This document shows, in pieces, positions 22,804-31,027 of a DNA stretch of 35,056 nt. The notes under the pieces are model-generated. The model ran no database searches, had not been told where the DNA came from, and worked only from the letters and a program-made list of their open reading frames with translations. Origin of the DNA: Desulfobulbaceae bacterium UBA2775 (GTDB lineage Bacteria; Desulfobacterota; Desulfobulbia; Desulfobulbales; Desulfocapsaceae); the NCBI GenBank assembly GCA_002352445.1, contig DEIL01000325.1, positions 10,468 to 45,523 on the forward strand, given 5' to 3'. A program made the translations under genes and the position numbers. Every line of letters begins with the position of its first letter. Position 1 is the stretch's first letter.

Positions 22804-23553
22804 ATGGAAGCGCAGGTTGGAGCTAGTCAGATGTTGAGTCAACTGGCAGGATTATTACCATTTGGATATGCATTTGGTGCAGGCATGGTCTCAGCCGTGA
22901 ATCCTTGTGGATTTGCGATGCTGCCGGTCTACCTTACCCTGTACCTGGGAGCAGAGGACAGCAGTTTTCGTCAGAAATCACCGTTATGGAAGATGTTGAA
23001 AGCGTGCTGGGTTACTCTGGTTGTAACTGCGGGGTTCGGCCTGCTTTTTGGTGTCGTGGGGGTAATCGTTTCGGCAGGGGGCTCATTTCTTATGGCGGTT
23101 ATGCCCTGGATGGCTGTCGTTGTAGGTGGTCTACTGATTTTGCTGGGAGGATGGATGCTGCTTGGACGGAGCTTTTCCCTGCCTTTTATGCTCAAAATTG
23201 CTGGCAGAATAGGCGATCCCAGGGAAATGAGCATCTCGGGATTTTTCCTCTTCGGAGTTGCTTTTGGAGCAACTTCTCTCAGTTGTACTTTGCCCATTTT
23301 TCTTATGGTGGTGGGCAGTTCCGTTGCAACAGGAAATTTTCTGGCCGGAATATACCAGTTTCTCAGCTATATCCTTGGCATGGGTAGTGTATTGTTGGTT
23401 TTGACCTTGGGGATTGCGCTGGTGAAGGAGGGGGTGGTTGTCGGTACCATGCGTAAGATTCTTCCGTATGTACAGAAAATTTCAGCATTGCTCCTGATGA
23501 TTGCCGGTGGTTATATTGTCTATTACTGGCTATCCAGCGGGTTGCTTTTTTAG
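22804..23553 (+). CDS. CcdA/DsbD-type thiol-disulfide membrane transporter
   Basis: 249 residues, inner membrane, about six or seven hydrophobic segments. Two membrane-embedded cysteines sit in the family motifs NPCGFAMLP (33-41, Cys35) and SCTLPIF (160-166, Cys161), the pair that carries reducing power from cytoplasmic thioredoxin to the periplasm in CcdA and the DsbD centre. There is no attached thioredoxin domain and no thioredoxin-like or cytochrome c maturation gene beside it, so the electron acceptor is unknown. GAGG lies about seven bases before the ATG. It is likely monocistronic. Confidence 0.88.
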   Translation: MEAQVGASQMLSQLAGLLPFGYAFGAGMVSAVNPCGFAMLPVYLTLYLGAEDSSFRQKSPLWKMLKACWVTLVVTAGFGLLFGVVGVIVSAGGSFLMAVMPWMAVVVGGLLILLGGWMLLGRSFSLPFMLKIAGRIGDPREMSISGFFLFGVAFGATSLSCTLPIFLMVVGSSVATGNFLAGIYQFLSYILGMGSVLLVLTLGIALVKEGVVVGTMRKILPYVQKISALLLMIAGGYIVYYWLSSGLLF

Positions 23554-23728
23554 TGCCTTACTCCAGAACTTTTATAAGAAAAAACAAGAAATAGAGGACC
23601 GTCGTTTAAAATTATATGGTTGAATATGCTTCCATGGCACTTCTCCAAGCATTCTAAAATTCCGATTTATTCGGGTTAGTGTCTTACTCCTGAACTTCTG
23701 TCATAAAATACAAAAACCACAGAGGACA
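23551..23728. repeat. Degenerate direct repeat after ccdA
   Basis: TAGTGCCTTACTCCAGAACTT at the ccdA stop (23551-23571) recurs as TAGTGTCTTACTCCTGAACTT at 23677-23697, 126 bases away, with loosely similar A-rich sequence and AGAGGAC ends following both. No gene is seen between 23554 and 23826. Confidence 0.5.
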
Positions 23729-23788
23729 CAGAGAGCATAGAGAAGGCTGAAGAAATTCTTTTCTCTGTGTCCTCTGTGCTCTCTGTGG
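23717..23788. repeat. CACAGAG hairpin repeat
   Basis: A 28-base left arm (23717-23744, beginning CCACAGAGGACACAG) faces a 28-base right arm (23761-23788, ending CTCTCTGTGG). 23 of 28 positions pair. The right arm is shared with the element at 9430-9480. On the minus strand it lies 39 bases after the panB stop, but has no T-run, so it is not a standard terminator. Confidence 0.65.
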
Positions 23789-23826
23789 AGATAGAATGTG
23801 GTTTTTTGGGGCTGGTGCTGACTATT

Positions 23827-24675
23827 TTATGAAATTCGTTTTTTCAGCTGTTCCAGGGTTTCTGATTCCATTTTGAAAGAGTGTTCCGCTGCCGGGAAAG
23901 TTTCTTCCTGGACTTCTTTTTTATATGCTGCCAGAGCTTCCAGAATGATCGGGCGGATTTTTGTGTACTGTTTGACGAATTTGGGGATGAATTTGTCAAA
24001 CAATCCTATCATATCATGGGTCACCAGTACCTGACCGTCTACATCTGATCCGGCGCCGATACCAATCACCGGAATGTTGACAGCTTCAGTTACCAGCCTG
24101 GCAAGAGGGGCAGGTACGGCTTCAAGGATGATAGAAAATGCCCCGGCGGTTTCCAGTGCCCGGGCATCATCGATGATCTTGACGGCACCATCGACATCTT
24201 TTCCCTGCATCTTGAATCCACCAAGGGCACTGGCAGTCTGTGGAGTCAGGCCGATGTGTCCCTGCACCGGGATGCCGGCCTTAACGATGGCAGCTACGGT
24301 GGGGGCAAAGTCAACACCGCCCTCAAGTTTGACAACGTCACAGCCTCCCTCTTTCATCAGTCGACCTGCGTTCATGATGGCGTCACGAATAGAGGTGTTG
24401 TAGCTCATAAAAGGCATATCACCAACTACGAGGGGGTTTTTGCAGCCCCTAACAACAGCGCGAATGTGGTGAATCATGTCCTCCATGGTCACCGCTACCG
24501 TACCTTCCAGCCCCATAACAACCATGCCCAGAGAATCACCCACCAGTACAATGTCTACTTCGGCCTCATCGGCCATAAGACCGAATGGATAGTCGTAGGC
24601 TGTCATCATTACCAGCTTACGGCCCTCTTTTTTCGCCTGTCGAATATCCGGGACGGTAACTTTGGTGCTGTTCAT
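23827..24675 (-). CDS. panB: 3-methyl-2-oxobutanoate hydroxymethyltransferase
   Basis: 282 residues from the ATG at 24675, which has AAGGAG eight bases upstream. A GTG three codons earlier is too close to that site. PanB transfers a hydroxymethyl group from 5,10-methylenetetrahydrofolate to ketoisovalerate, giving ketopantoate. Family features in order: TAYDYPFGLMADEA, VLVGDSLGM (metal Asp), VVGDMPFMSY (metal Asp), VKLEGG (metal Glu), GHIGLTPQ, LEAVP (catalytic Glu) and IPVIGIGAG. The length is slightly above the E. coli enzyme (264). It follows panE after 41 bases on the same strand, so both ketopantoate steps are together. Confidence 0.96.
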   Translation of the reverse strand: MNSTKVTVPDIRQAKKEGRKLVMMTAYDYPFGLMADEAEVDIVLVGDSLGMVVMGLEGTVAVTMEDMIHHIRAVVRGCKNPLVVGDMPFMSYNTSIRDAIMNAGRLMKEGGCDVVKLEGGVDFAPTVAAIVKAGIPVQGHIGLTPQTASALGGFKMQGKDVDGAVKIIDDARALETAGAFSIILEAVPAPLARLVTEAVNIPVIGIGAGSDVDGQVLVTHDMIGLFDKFIPKFVKQYTKIRPIILEALAAYKKEVQEETFPAAEHSFKMESETLEQLKKRIS

Positions 24676-24716
24676 GGATACCACTCCTTGTCTTTATCTG
24701 TTGTTTTACGACACCA

Positions 24717-25628
24717 TCAATAATGGGCCTGCAATGTTTCTATCAGTGTGGTGAGTGTCCGGTTCACAGGCGCGTCTATACCCAGGCGCTTGGCCTCTCG
24801 AACAATAAAACCGTTGATTGCACTGATCTCGGTAGGGCGCAGGGCATCAACATCCTGCCCCATGGAAGAGCGGTTGGAGGCTGTGGACTTGGCAATAGCA
24901 AAAGTCTGTTCGACCATGTCTGTGGCGACATGGATACCCTGTGCTTCGGCCACGGCAGCAGCTTCTGCTACCGCGGCGGCGGAAAGTGCCCGGGTTTGAG
25001 GAAGGTCCAGTAACTGGCCGTTTTGAATGGAGGTAAGCGCCGTGATTGAGTTAATGCCGATGTTGACCAGAAGTTTATTCCATACAATGGGCCGGATCTC
25101 TTCCACCATATCGGTTTGAATGGCGGCCTGGGTTAAAAAATCCGCTACCCGGGCAGCCGGGTGGGAGTCACCCTCACGCCACATGCCAATACATGTAGTC
25201 GCTTTTCCGGCATGGCGAATGCATCCAGGACCAAGTAGTGTTGCACCATGGGCGGTAGTGCCGGCCAAAACCTGCCGACCGCCAACGGTTTCGGCCAGGA
25301 TGTCCGCATTTCCCATACCGTTTTGCAGGGTAAGTATTACACCATGCTCTGCAAGGAGGGCTGCAGCAGTGTCGGCTGCGACTTGTGTGTGCAGTGATTT
25401 AACGAAAATGATTATCAGGTCAGCTTTACCTGGTTTATGCATATCTGTTGTTGCATTGACAGGAATTATGCGCGTGCACCCTTCCCATTCGATACTGAGA
25501 CCCTCCTTCTGCAGGACCTCCACATGCTCCTTCCAGACATCCAGCATCCATACATCAGCTCCCGCCTCGGTGAGTAGCCCACCGAAAAGAGATCCCATGG
25601 CACCTGCACCGATGATTACTGTTTTCAT
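24717..25628 (-). CDS. panE: 2-dehydropantoate 2-reductase
   Basis: 303 residues. The N-terminal Rossmann motif is GAGAMGSLFGG (7-17), followed by the NADP-binding segments and the QNGMGN motif. The catalytic lysine lies in WNKLLVNIGIN and the catalytic glutamate in PTEISAINGFIV, both intact. PanE reduces ketopantoate to pantoate with NADPH in pantothenate/CoA synthesis. Its ATG overlaps the stop of the small upstream gene by four bases. panC and panD are not in the window. Confidence 0.95.
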   Translation of the reverse strand: MKTVIIGAGAMGSLFGGLLTEAGADVWMLDVWKEHVEVLQKEGLSIEWEGCTRIIPVNATTDMHKPGKADLIIIFVKSLHTQVAADTAAALLAEHGVILTLQNGMGNADILAETVGGRQVLAGTTAHGATLLGPGCIRHAGKATTCIGMWREGDSHPAARVADFLTQAAIQTDMVEEIRPIVWNKLLVNIGINSITALTSIQNGQLLDLPQTRALSAAAVAEAAAVAEAQGIHVATDMVEQTFAIAKSTASNRSSMGQDVDALRPTEISAINGFIVREAKRLGIDAPVNRTLTTLIETLQAHY

Positions 25629-25810
25629 TTTTTATGGCCGGCACAGCACTTGCCTTTTTCTGCACCACGAATATCACTCTGATGTTTGGCTATAGAGATA
25701 ATAGTTTGCAGCCTTTTATTTACCTTGTCGGAATTGTTCTTTTTTTGTGCTTTTTCCGCTTCTTCAACGATAGCCAGAAATGCTTTTGATAATTTTTCCG
25801 TGCTTAACAT
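25625..25810 (-). CDS. Small conserved-looking protein coupled to panE
   Basis: 61 residues from the ATG at 25810, chosen for an AGGAGG seven bases upstream; a longer reading to 25885 has no such site. The protein is helical and charged (EKLSKAFLAIVEEAEKAQKK), ending in GKCCAGHKK, a Cys-Cys...His cluster that could bind metal or be redox active. No family is recognised. Its stop overlaps the panE start (ATGA), and it lies 84 bases after tex on the same strand with no terminator between. The good ribosome binding site and coupling argue for a real gene. Confidence 0.7.
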   Translation of the reverse strand: MLSTEKLSKAFLAIVEEAEKAQKKNNSDKVNKRLQTIISIAKHQSDIRGAEKGKCCAGHKK

Positions 25811-25894
25811 ATTTTTCCTCCTGGAGAGTATTATTTTTTTATTCTGTCTGGAAGAAACAGGTAAGGCTAAATAATAAAAAATCAAAAATAAACG

Positions 25895-28024
25895 CTATTC
25901 TTTGCGAAGAGAGAGTGCAATACGTTTTCTCTGTGCGTCCACTTGCAGGACACGCACCTCAACCTGCTGCCTGACACGTACAACTTCTCCGGGATCTTTG
26001 ATAAAACGATCTGCCATCTGACTGATATGGATAAGGCCGTCCTGCTTGATTCCCAGGTCGGCAAAGGCACCAAATTTGGTTACATTGGTGATGATAGCCG
26101 GCAGCAGCATCCCTGCTTGAATATCATCGATGGTGAGAATATTATCTGCGAAACAAAACTGCTTAAAGGTATCTCGCGGGTCTCGTCCGGGTTTATTCAG
26201 CTCCTTCATAATGTCAAACAGAGTCGGCATGCCAACGGATGCATCAATATATTCTTCCAGCTTTATACCCTTTCTTGTCTCTTCCGATTGCAAAAAGGTT
26301 GGTAGAGAAACAGTCACATCTTTTGCCATTTGCTGAATAAGTTTATATCTTTCGGGGTGGACAGCACTGTTGTCGAGAGGATTCGAGCCGTTTCTGATCC
26401 TGAGAAAACCTGCACACTGTTCGTATGCTTTTGGGCCCAGCCGGGGAACCTTGAGTAATTCTCGTCTCGTTTTAAATGGACCGTTACTATTTCTGAATTC
26501 GAGAATATTATCTGCCAGGGTTCGACCCAACCCCGAGACGAAAGCCAACAGTTCGGCGCTTGCGCTATTGAGTTCAACACCCACGCTGTTGACGCAGCTT
26601 TCAACAACAGATTGCAGCTTGCTTTTTAACTGTTGCTGGTCAATATCATGCTGGTATTGACCTACTCCGATAGATTTAGGGTCAATCTTTACCAGTTCAG
26701 CAAGAGGGTCCTGAAGCCGTCTGCCAATGGATACGGCTCCACGTACGGTGATATCCCGATCAGGGAATTCCAGGCGGGCTGCTTCCGAGGCGGAGTAGAT
26801 TGAGGCACCATCCTCATTGACCATTGTTATTATGATATTGGAGTCAAGATCCATTGAGCGGACAAAAGCTTCTGTTTCACGACCTGCTGTCCCGTTACCG
26901 ATGGCAATTGCTTCAATCCGGTAAGTATTGATTTTGTCGCGAAGAATTTCTCTTGCAAGGCTTTGCTGTCTGGTATTGTGGGTTGGGTATATTGTCGTAG
27001 TATCGAGGAGCTTTCCCTGGCGGTCAAGACATACCAGTTTTGCCCCGGTACGATAACCCGGATCCAGAGCAAGGACACTTTTTTGACCAAGGGGAGGGGC
27101 GAGGAGCAGTTGTCTAAGGTTGGCACCAAAGATTTCGATGGCCTCTGTGTCGGCTCGTTGCTTTAGTTCTTTGCGGATCTCATTCTCAAGAGATGGGCAA
27201 AGCAGTCGTTTATAGCTTTCTTCAGCAGCACTCTTCAACTCTTTTTGCCAGTTGCCGGCAGGGGCATGGAGACTGGTGAGAGTATCTAAAGCCTCTTCCC
27301 GGGGAGGGCGAATTGTAAGGGTAAGAACTTTATTCGTTTCCCCTCTGAACATGGCCAGCAACCTATGTCCCGGAGCCTCGGAAGCTGTCTCCTGCCAGTC
27401 AAAATAGTTGCTGAATTTTTCTCCCTGGTCAATATTTTTTTTCACGACCTTTGTCGCTATGATTCCCCGCTTAAAAAAGATTGCTCGAAGCTTCTCCCGT
27501 GTTTTCTGGTCTTCACTGATCTTTTCTGCGACAATATCCTTTGCTCCGTCAAGGGCCATTCTCTGATTGTCAACACCCTGTTCGAGGTTTATAAATTTAT
27601 CGATGTCCTGAAGATTCCCTCTGCCGCTCAGAAGAAGTTCAGCCAGTGGCTGCAAGCCTTTCTCCGCTGCCATCAGGGCCCGGGTTTTACGTTTTGGTCG
27701 ATGGGGAAGGTAGATATCCTCAAGGGTTGTCAAGCTTTCCGCCCCCTGAAGCTCTGCTAGAAGTTTATCTGTAAGTCGATCATTTTTTGTCAGTGAATCG
27801 ATTATGGACTTCCGGCGTCTTTTAATCTCCTGGAGTTTTTCCTGTTCAATCCTGATGCGGTCAATAGCCACCTCATCAAGGGAACCTGTTGCTTCTTTGC
27901 GATATCGGGCAATAAAAGGGACAGTTCCTCCATCATCAAGCAGGGAAAGAGTTGCTGTGACCTGTTGAAGTGGGAGTTTGAGATTGCCGGCAATAGCTGG
28001 AGCGTAACTGTTTGAACTGATCAT
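25895..28024 (-). CDS. tex: Tex family transcription accessory protein
   Basis: 709 residues, close to the size of Tex from other proteobacteria (about 770). The N-terminal Tex domain begins with AGNLKLPLQQV and VPFIARYRKEATGSLDE. The YqgF/RNase H-like part carries LALDPGYRTGAKLVCLD and IAIGNGTAGRETEAF. Helix-hairpin-helix repeats follow (SGLGRTLADNILEFR, VPRLGPKAYEQCAGFLRI), and a C-terminal S1 domain covers about 635-705 (VTKFGAFADLGIKQDGLIHIS). Tex binds nucleic acids and associates with RNA polymerase. It lies 45 bases after folP on the same strand. Confidence 0.95.
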   Translation of the reverse strand: MISSNSYAPAIAGNLKLPLQQVTATLSLLDDGGTVPFIARYRKEATGSLDEVAIDRIRIEQEKLQEIKRRRKSIIDSLTKNDRLTDKLLAELQGAESLTTLEDIYLPHRPKRKTRALMAAEKGLQPLAELLLSGRGNLQDIDKFINLEQGVDNQRMALDGAKDIVAEKISEDQKTREKLRAIFFKRGIIATKVVKKNIDQGEKFSNYFDWQETASEAPGHRLLAMFRGETNKVLTLTIRPPREEALDTLTSLHAPAGNWQKELKSAAEESYKRLLCPSLENEIRKELKQRADTEAIEIFGANLRQLLLAPPLGQKSVLALDPGYRTGAKLVCLDRQGKLLDTTTIYPTHNTRQQSLAREILRDKINTYRIEAIAIGNGTAGRETEAFVRSMDLDSNIIITMVNEDGASIYSASEAARLEFPDRDITVRGAVSIGRRLQDPLAELVKIDPKSIGVGQYQHDIDQQQLKSKLQSVVESCVNSVGVELNSASAELLAFVSGLGRTLADNILEFRNSNGPFKTRRELLKVPRLGPKAYEQCAGFLRIRNGSNPLDNSAVHPERYKLIQQMAKDVTVSLPTFLQSEETRKGIKLEEYIDASVGMPTLFDIMKELNKPGRDPRDTFKQFCFADNILTIDDIQAGMLLPAIITNVTKFGAFADLGIKQDGLIHISQMADRFIKDPGEVVRVRQQVEVRVLQVDAQRKRIALSLRKE

Positions 28025-28069
28025 AGTGGGGTATGGTTTAGAGAGCAGGGTTAACGCGTTGAAACCTGT

Positions 28070-28882
28070 TCAGGTTGCTGAGCGTATCGCCTCGGTGACA
28101 AGAAGGGCTTGTCTGGTGGCAGCTACATTATGAACCCTGATAATTGCAATATTTTCTATGTAACAGAGGGCCGAGACTACAGCTGTCACTAAATCCCGTT
28201 CTTCTTCAATTGCAGTATCCGTGATATCGCCAAGGAAGCGCTTACGACTGTGGCCCAGCAGAACAGGTATTCCAAGTGAAGAGAATTTTTTTAGATTCTT
28301 AAGAATGGAGAGATTATGCTGAAGGGTCTTGCCAAAGCCTATTCCCGGGTCGATAATCAGCCTGTTCAGGGCAACACCGTTTCTTGTTACCCAGTCGATA
28401 CGCTCTCTGAAAAAATTGAGGACATCTTCTGTCACATTCTTATACTCAGGGGCAATCTGCATATCGGCCGGTTTTCCCTGCATATGCATAATTATCACAG
28501 GAACTGTCGTTTCTTTGACCAGTGAGATCATCTCGGCGTCTTTCTGTAGAGCAGATATATCATTGATAATATCTGCTCCAGCCTCTAGTGCCTCACGGGC
28601 CACTGCGGCTTTGGTTGTGTCTATGGATATTGGTATGGAGTGATTTCTCCGGATTCCCCTGATCACAGGAATTACTCTTTGCAGTTCCTCCTCGGCAGCC
28701 ACCGGATCAGCAAAGGGGCGGGTTGATTCGCCGCCGATGTCGAGAATATCCGCTCCTGCATCGATGAGTTTGTCCGCCTGGGCCAGAGCATCATTAAGTG
28801 AGGAAAAATGACCACCATCTGAAAAGGAGTCCGGGGTTATATTGAGTATACCCATTATCCTGGCAGGTAACTCTGTTTTCAT
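28070..28882 (-). CDS. folP: Dihydropteroate synthase
   Basis: 270 residues, with all pterin- and pABA-binding segments: MGILNITPDSFSDGG (10-24), DIGGESTRP (47-55), ISIDTTK, DIINDISAL, VIIMHMQG, IIDPGIGFGKT and LLGHSRK. It condenses p-aminobenzoate with dihydropterin pyrophosphate in folate synthesis. The ATG overlaps the ftsH stop by four bases. The ftsH-folP order is the same as in E. coli and many other bacteria. Confidence 0.96.
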   Translation of the reverse strand: MKTELPARIMGILNITPDSFSDGGHFSSLNDALAQADKLIDAGADILDIGGESTRPFADPVAAEEELQRVIPVIRGIRRNHSIPISIDTTKAAVAREALEAGADIINDISALQKDAEMISLVKETTVPVIIMHMQGKPADMQIAPEYKNVTEDVLNFFRERIDWVTRNGVALNRLIIDPGIGFGKTLQHNLSILKNLKKFSSLGIPVLLGHSRKRFLGDITDTAIEEERDLVTAVVSALCYIENIAIIRVHNVAATRQALLVTEAIRSAT

Positions 28883-30855
28883 TTCTGTTCGGGCGGTTCC
28901 TGTTGTTCAGGTGGATTTGCCTCTTCTTCGGAAGTTTGATCATTATCTGCTGCCTGTTCCGTTGAGGTTTCATTGACGGTCTCTTTTGCTTCTTCCGGTT
29001 CAGGTGCAACCTCTTCCTTCTCTGGTGCTGCTTTCTTTTTCTTGAACTGGTATTTCCCCGGTCGCAGTTCCTCGATCAACTCTTCAACATCCCATAACTC
29101 CAGGGTCTCCTTCTCAAGAAGGTCTTCAGCCAGGCGTGTCAGGATATCACGGTTTTCTTCAAGCAGACTGGTGACGGTGTTAATAGCGCTGGTGATGATT
29201 TTCCTTACCGCTATGTCAATCTGCCGGGCAGTTTCTTCACTGAAATCCCGATTTTGTCCAATTTCCTTGCCAAGGAAGATCTGTTCATCTTTTTTACCGT
29301 AGGTCAGCGGCCCAAGATCATCACTCATACCCCATTCACATACCATCTTGCGGGCCATGGAGGAAGCTCGTTCGATATCATTGCCCGCTCCTGTGGTGAT
29401 TTCATCAAAAATAAGCTGCTCTGCTATACGACCACCGTAAAGGATACAGATTGTGTTCTGCAGGTATGTTTTTGAATGTGTATATTTGTCGTCTTCAGGC
29501 AGCTGCATGGTGAGCCCAAGTGCACGTCCCCGTGGTATTATGGTGACTTTATGGAGTGGGTCTGTGTCTTTAAGAAGCCAGGCAACAAGAGCATGTCCGG
29601 ATTCATGGTAAGCGGTAACCTTTTTCTCTTTATCACTGATAATCATTGAGCGCCGTTCAGCGCCCATCATGATTTTATCTTTTGCCTTTTCAAGCAGCTC
29701 GAGAGTAATCTCCTTAGCACCTGTGCGTGCAGCCATCAGCGCCGCTTCATTAACGAGATTTTCAAGATCTGCGCCGGAAAAACCGGGGGTTCCACGGGCA
29801 AGAACCTCAAGGTCTACCTGGGGAGCCATTTTGGTTTTCTTGGCATATATTTCAAGTATTTTCTTTCTGCCACCCACATCGGGGATGGGGACTACAACTT
29901 GACGGTCAAAACGGCCGGGACGGAGCAGAGCAGGATCAAGAACATCAGGCCTGTTGGTTGCGGCAACAATAATTACACCATCGTTGGTCTCAAAACCGTC
30001 CATCTCAACCAGAAGCTGGTTCAGGGTCTGTTCTCTCTCATCATGTCCGCCGCCAAGGCCGGCACCACGATGACGGCCAACCGCATCAATCTCATCGATA
30101 AATATTATGCAGGGGGCATTTTTTTTGCCCTGGGCAAACATGTCACGAACACGGGAGGCACCAACTCCGACAAACATCTCAACGAAATCAGATCCGGAAA
30201 TGCTGAAAAAAGGAACATCGGCTTCCCCCGCTATTGCCCTTGCAAGCAAAGTCTTACCTGTACCCGGTGACCCTACAAGCAGAACACCGGTGGGAATACG
30301 ACCTCCAAGTGCTGTAAATTTACCGGGATCTTTCAAAAAATCGATTATCTCTTCGAGTTCTTCTTTAGCTTCATCGATTCCCGCAACATCGGCAAAGGTG
30401 ACCTTGTTGTCGCTTTGCTCAGTGAGTTTGGCCCTGTTTTTACCAAATGAGAGTGCACCGCCTTTGCCGCCACCCTGCATCTGACGCATAAAGAAAACCC
30501 AGACACCGATGAGCAGCAGCATGGGGAACCAGGAGACAAAAATAGTCATAAACCAGGAATCCTTTTGTGCTTCCTTAACAGTAATGTCGACACCGGCCTG
30601 TCTGAGAATCGGAATCAACTCTCTGTCAGCCATCGGGTAAATTGTCTGAAACGGTTTGCCGTCCTGGAGGGTACCGCTGATCACATCCCCACTTATGGCA
30701 ACACGGTTGATTGCCTTATTGTCTACACTTGCAATAAACTCACTATAAGTAAGCGAAGTCTTGGTGCTCTGCGGCTTGTTAAAAAGATTAAAGAGAAGGA
30801 TCATGGTTAAACCAATCACCAGCCACATGCTTAGATTTTTATAAAAAGTATTCAA
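28879..30855 (-). CDS. ftsH: ATP-dependent zinc metalloprotease FtsH
   Basis: 658 residues. Two membrane helices (about 10-26 and 103-123) flank a periplasmic domain. The AAA module has Walker A GSPGTGKT (195-202), Walker B IIFIDE (250-255) and the second region of homology (ATNRPDVLDPALLRPGRFDRQ). The zinc site is HESGH (417-421). FtsH degrades misfolded membrane proteins and regulators. The start is TTG at 30855 with GGAGG about seven bases upstream; no ATG fits better. The C-terminus (about 608-658) is an unusually long acidic, Glu/Pro-rich tail. Confidence 0.96.
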   Translation of the reverse strand: MNTFYKNLSMWLVIGLTMILLFNLFNKPQSTKTSLTYSEFIASVDNKAINRVAISGDVISGTLQDGKPFQTIYPMADRELIPILRQAGVDITVKEAQKDSWFMTIFVSWFPMLLLIGVWVFFMRQMQGGGKGGALSFGKNRAKLTEQSDNKVTFADVAGIDEAKEELEEIIDFLKDPGKFTALGGRIPTGVLLVGSPGTGKTLLARAIAGEADVPFFSISGSDFVEMFVGVGASRVRDMFAQGKKNAPCIIFIDEIDAVGRHRGAGLGGGHDEREQTLNQLLVEMDGFETNDGVIIVAATNRPDVLDPALLRPGRFDRQVVVPIPDVGGRKKILEIYAKKTKMAPQVDLEVLARGTPGFSGADLENLVNEAALMAARTGAKEITLELLEKAKDKIMMGAERRSMIISDKEKKVTAYHESGHALVAWLLKDTDPLHKVTIIPRGRALGLTMQLPEDDKYTHSKTYLQNTICILYGGRIAEQLIFDEITTGAGNDIERASSMARKMVCEWGMSDDLGPLTYGKKDEQIFLGKEIGQNRDFSEETARQIDIAVRKIITSAINTVTSLLEENRDILTRLAEDLLEKETLELWDVEELIEELRPGKYQFKKKKAAPEKEEVAPEPEEAKETVNETSTEQAADNDQTSEEEANPPEQQEPPEQK

Positions 30856-31027
30856 AGAGGCCTCCAGGTGCGCCCATTATTTATCTTGCAGTTATTTGCT
30901 CAACTATGCGGTTTGTAATACAAAAACAAGGGTGAACTCAAATATAAACCATGTACACTGACATTAAAGTAAAACATAAATTGATATTGTCGAGATAAGA
31001 TTGCAGCATTTTACCTTATCGTCTGGA

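Noticed and set aside
25811..25885. Upstream extension of the small gene before panE
   Set aside because: The added 25 residues are encoded in an AT-rich gap with no ribosome binding site. AGGAGG marks the start at 25810.
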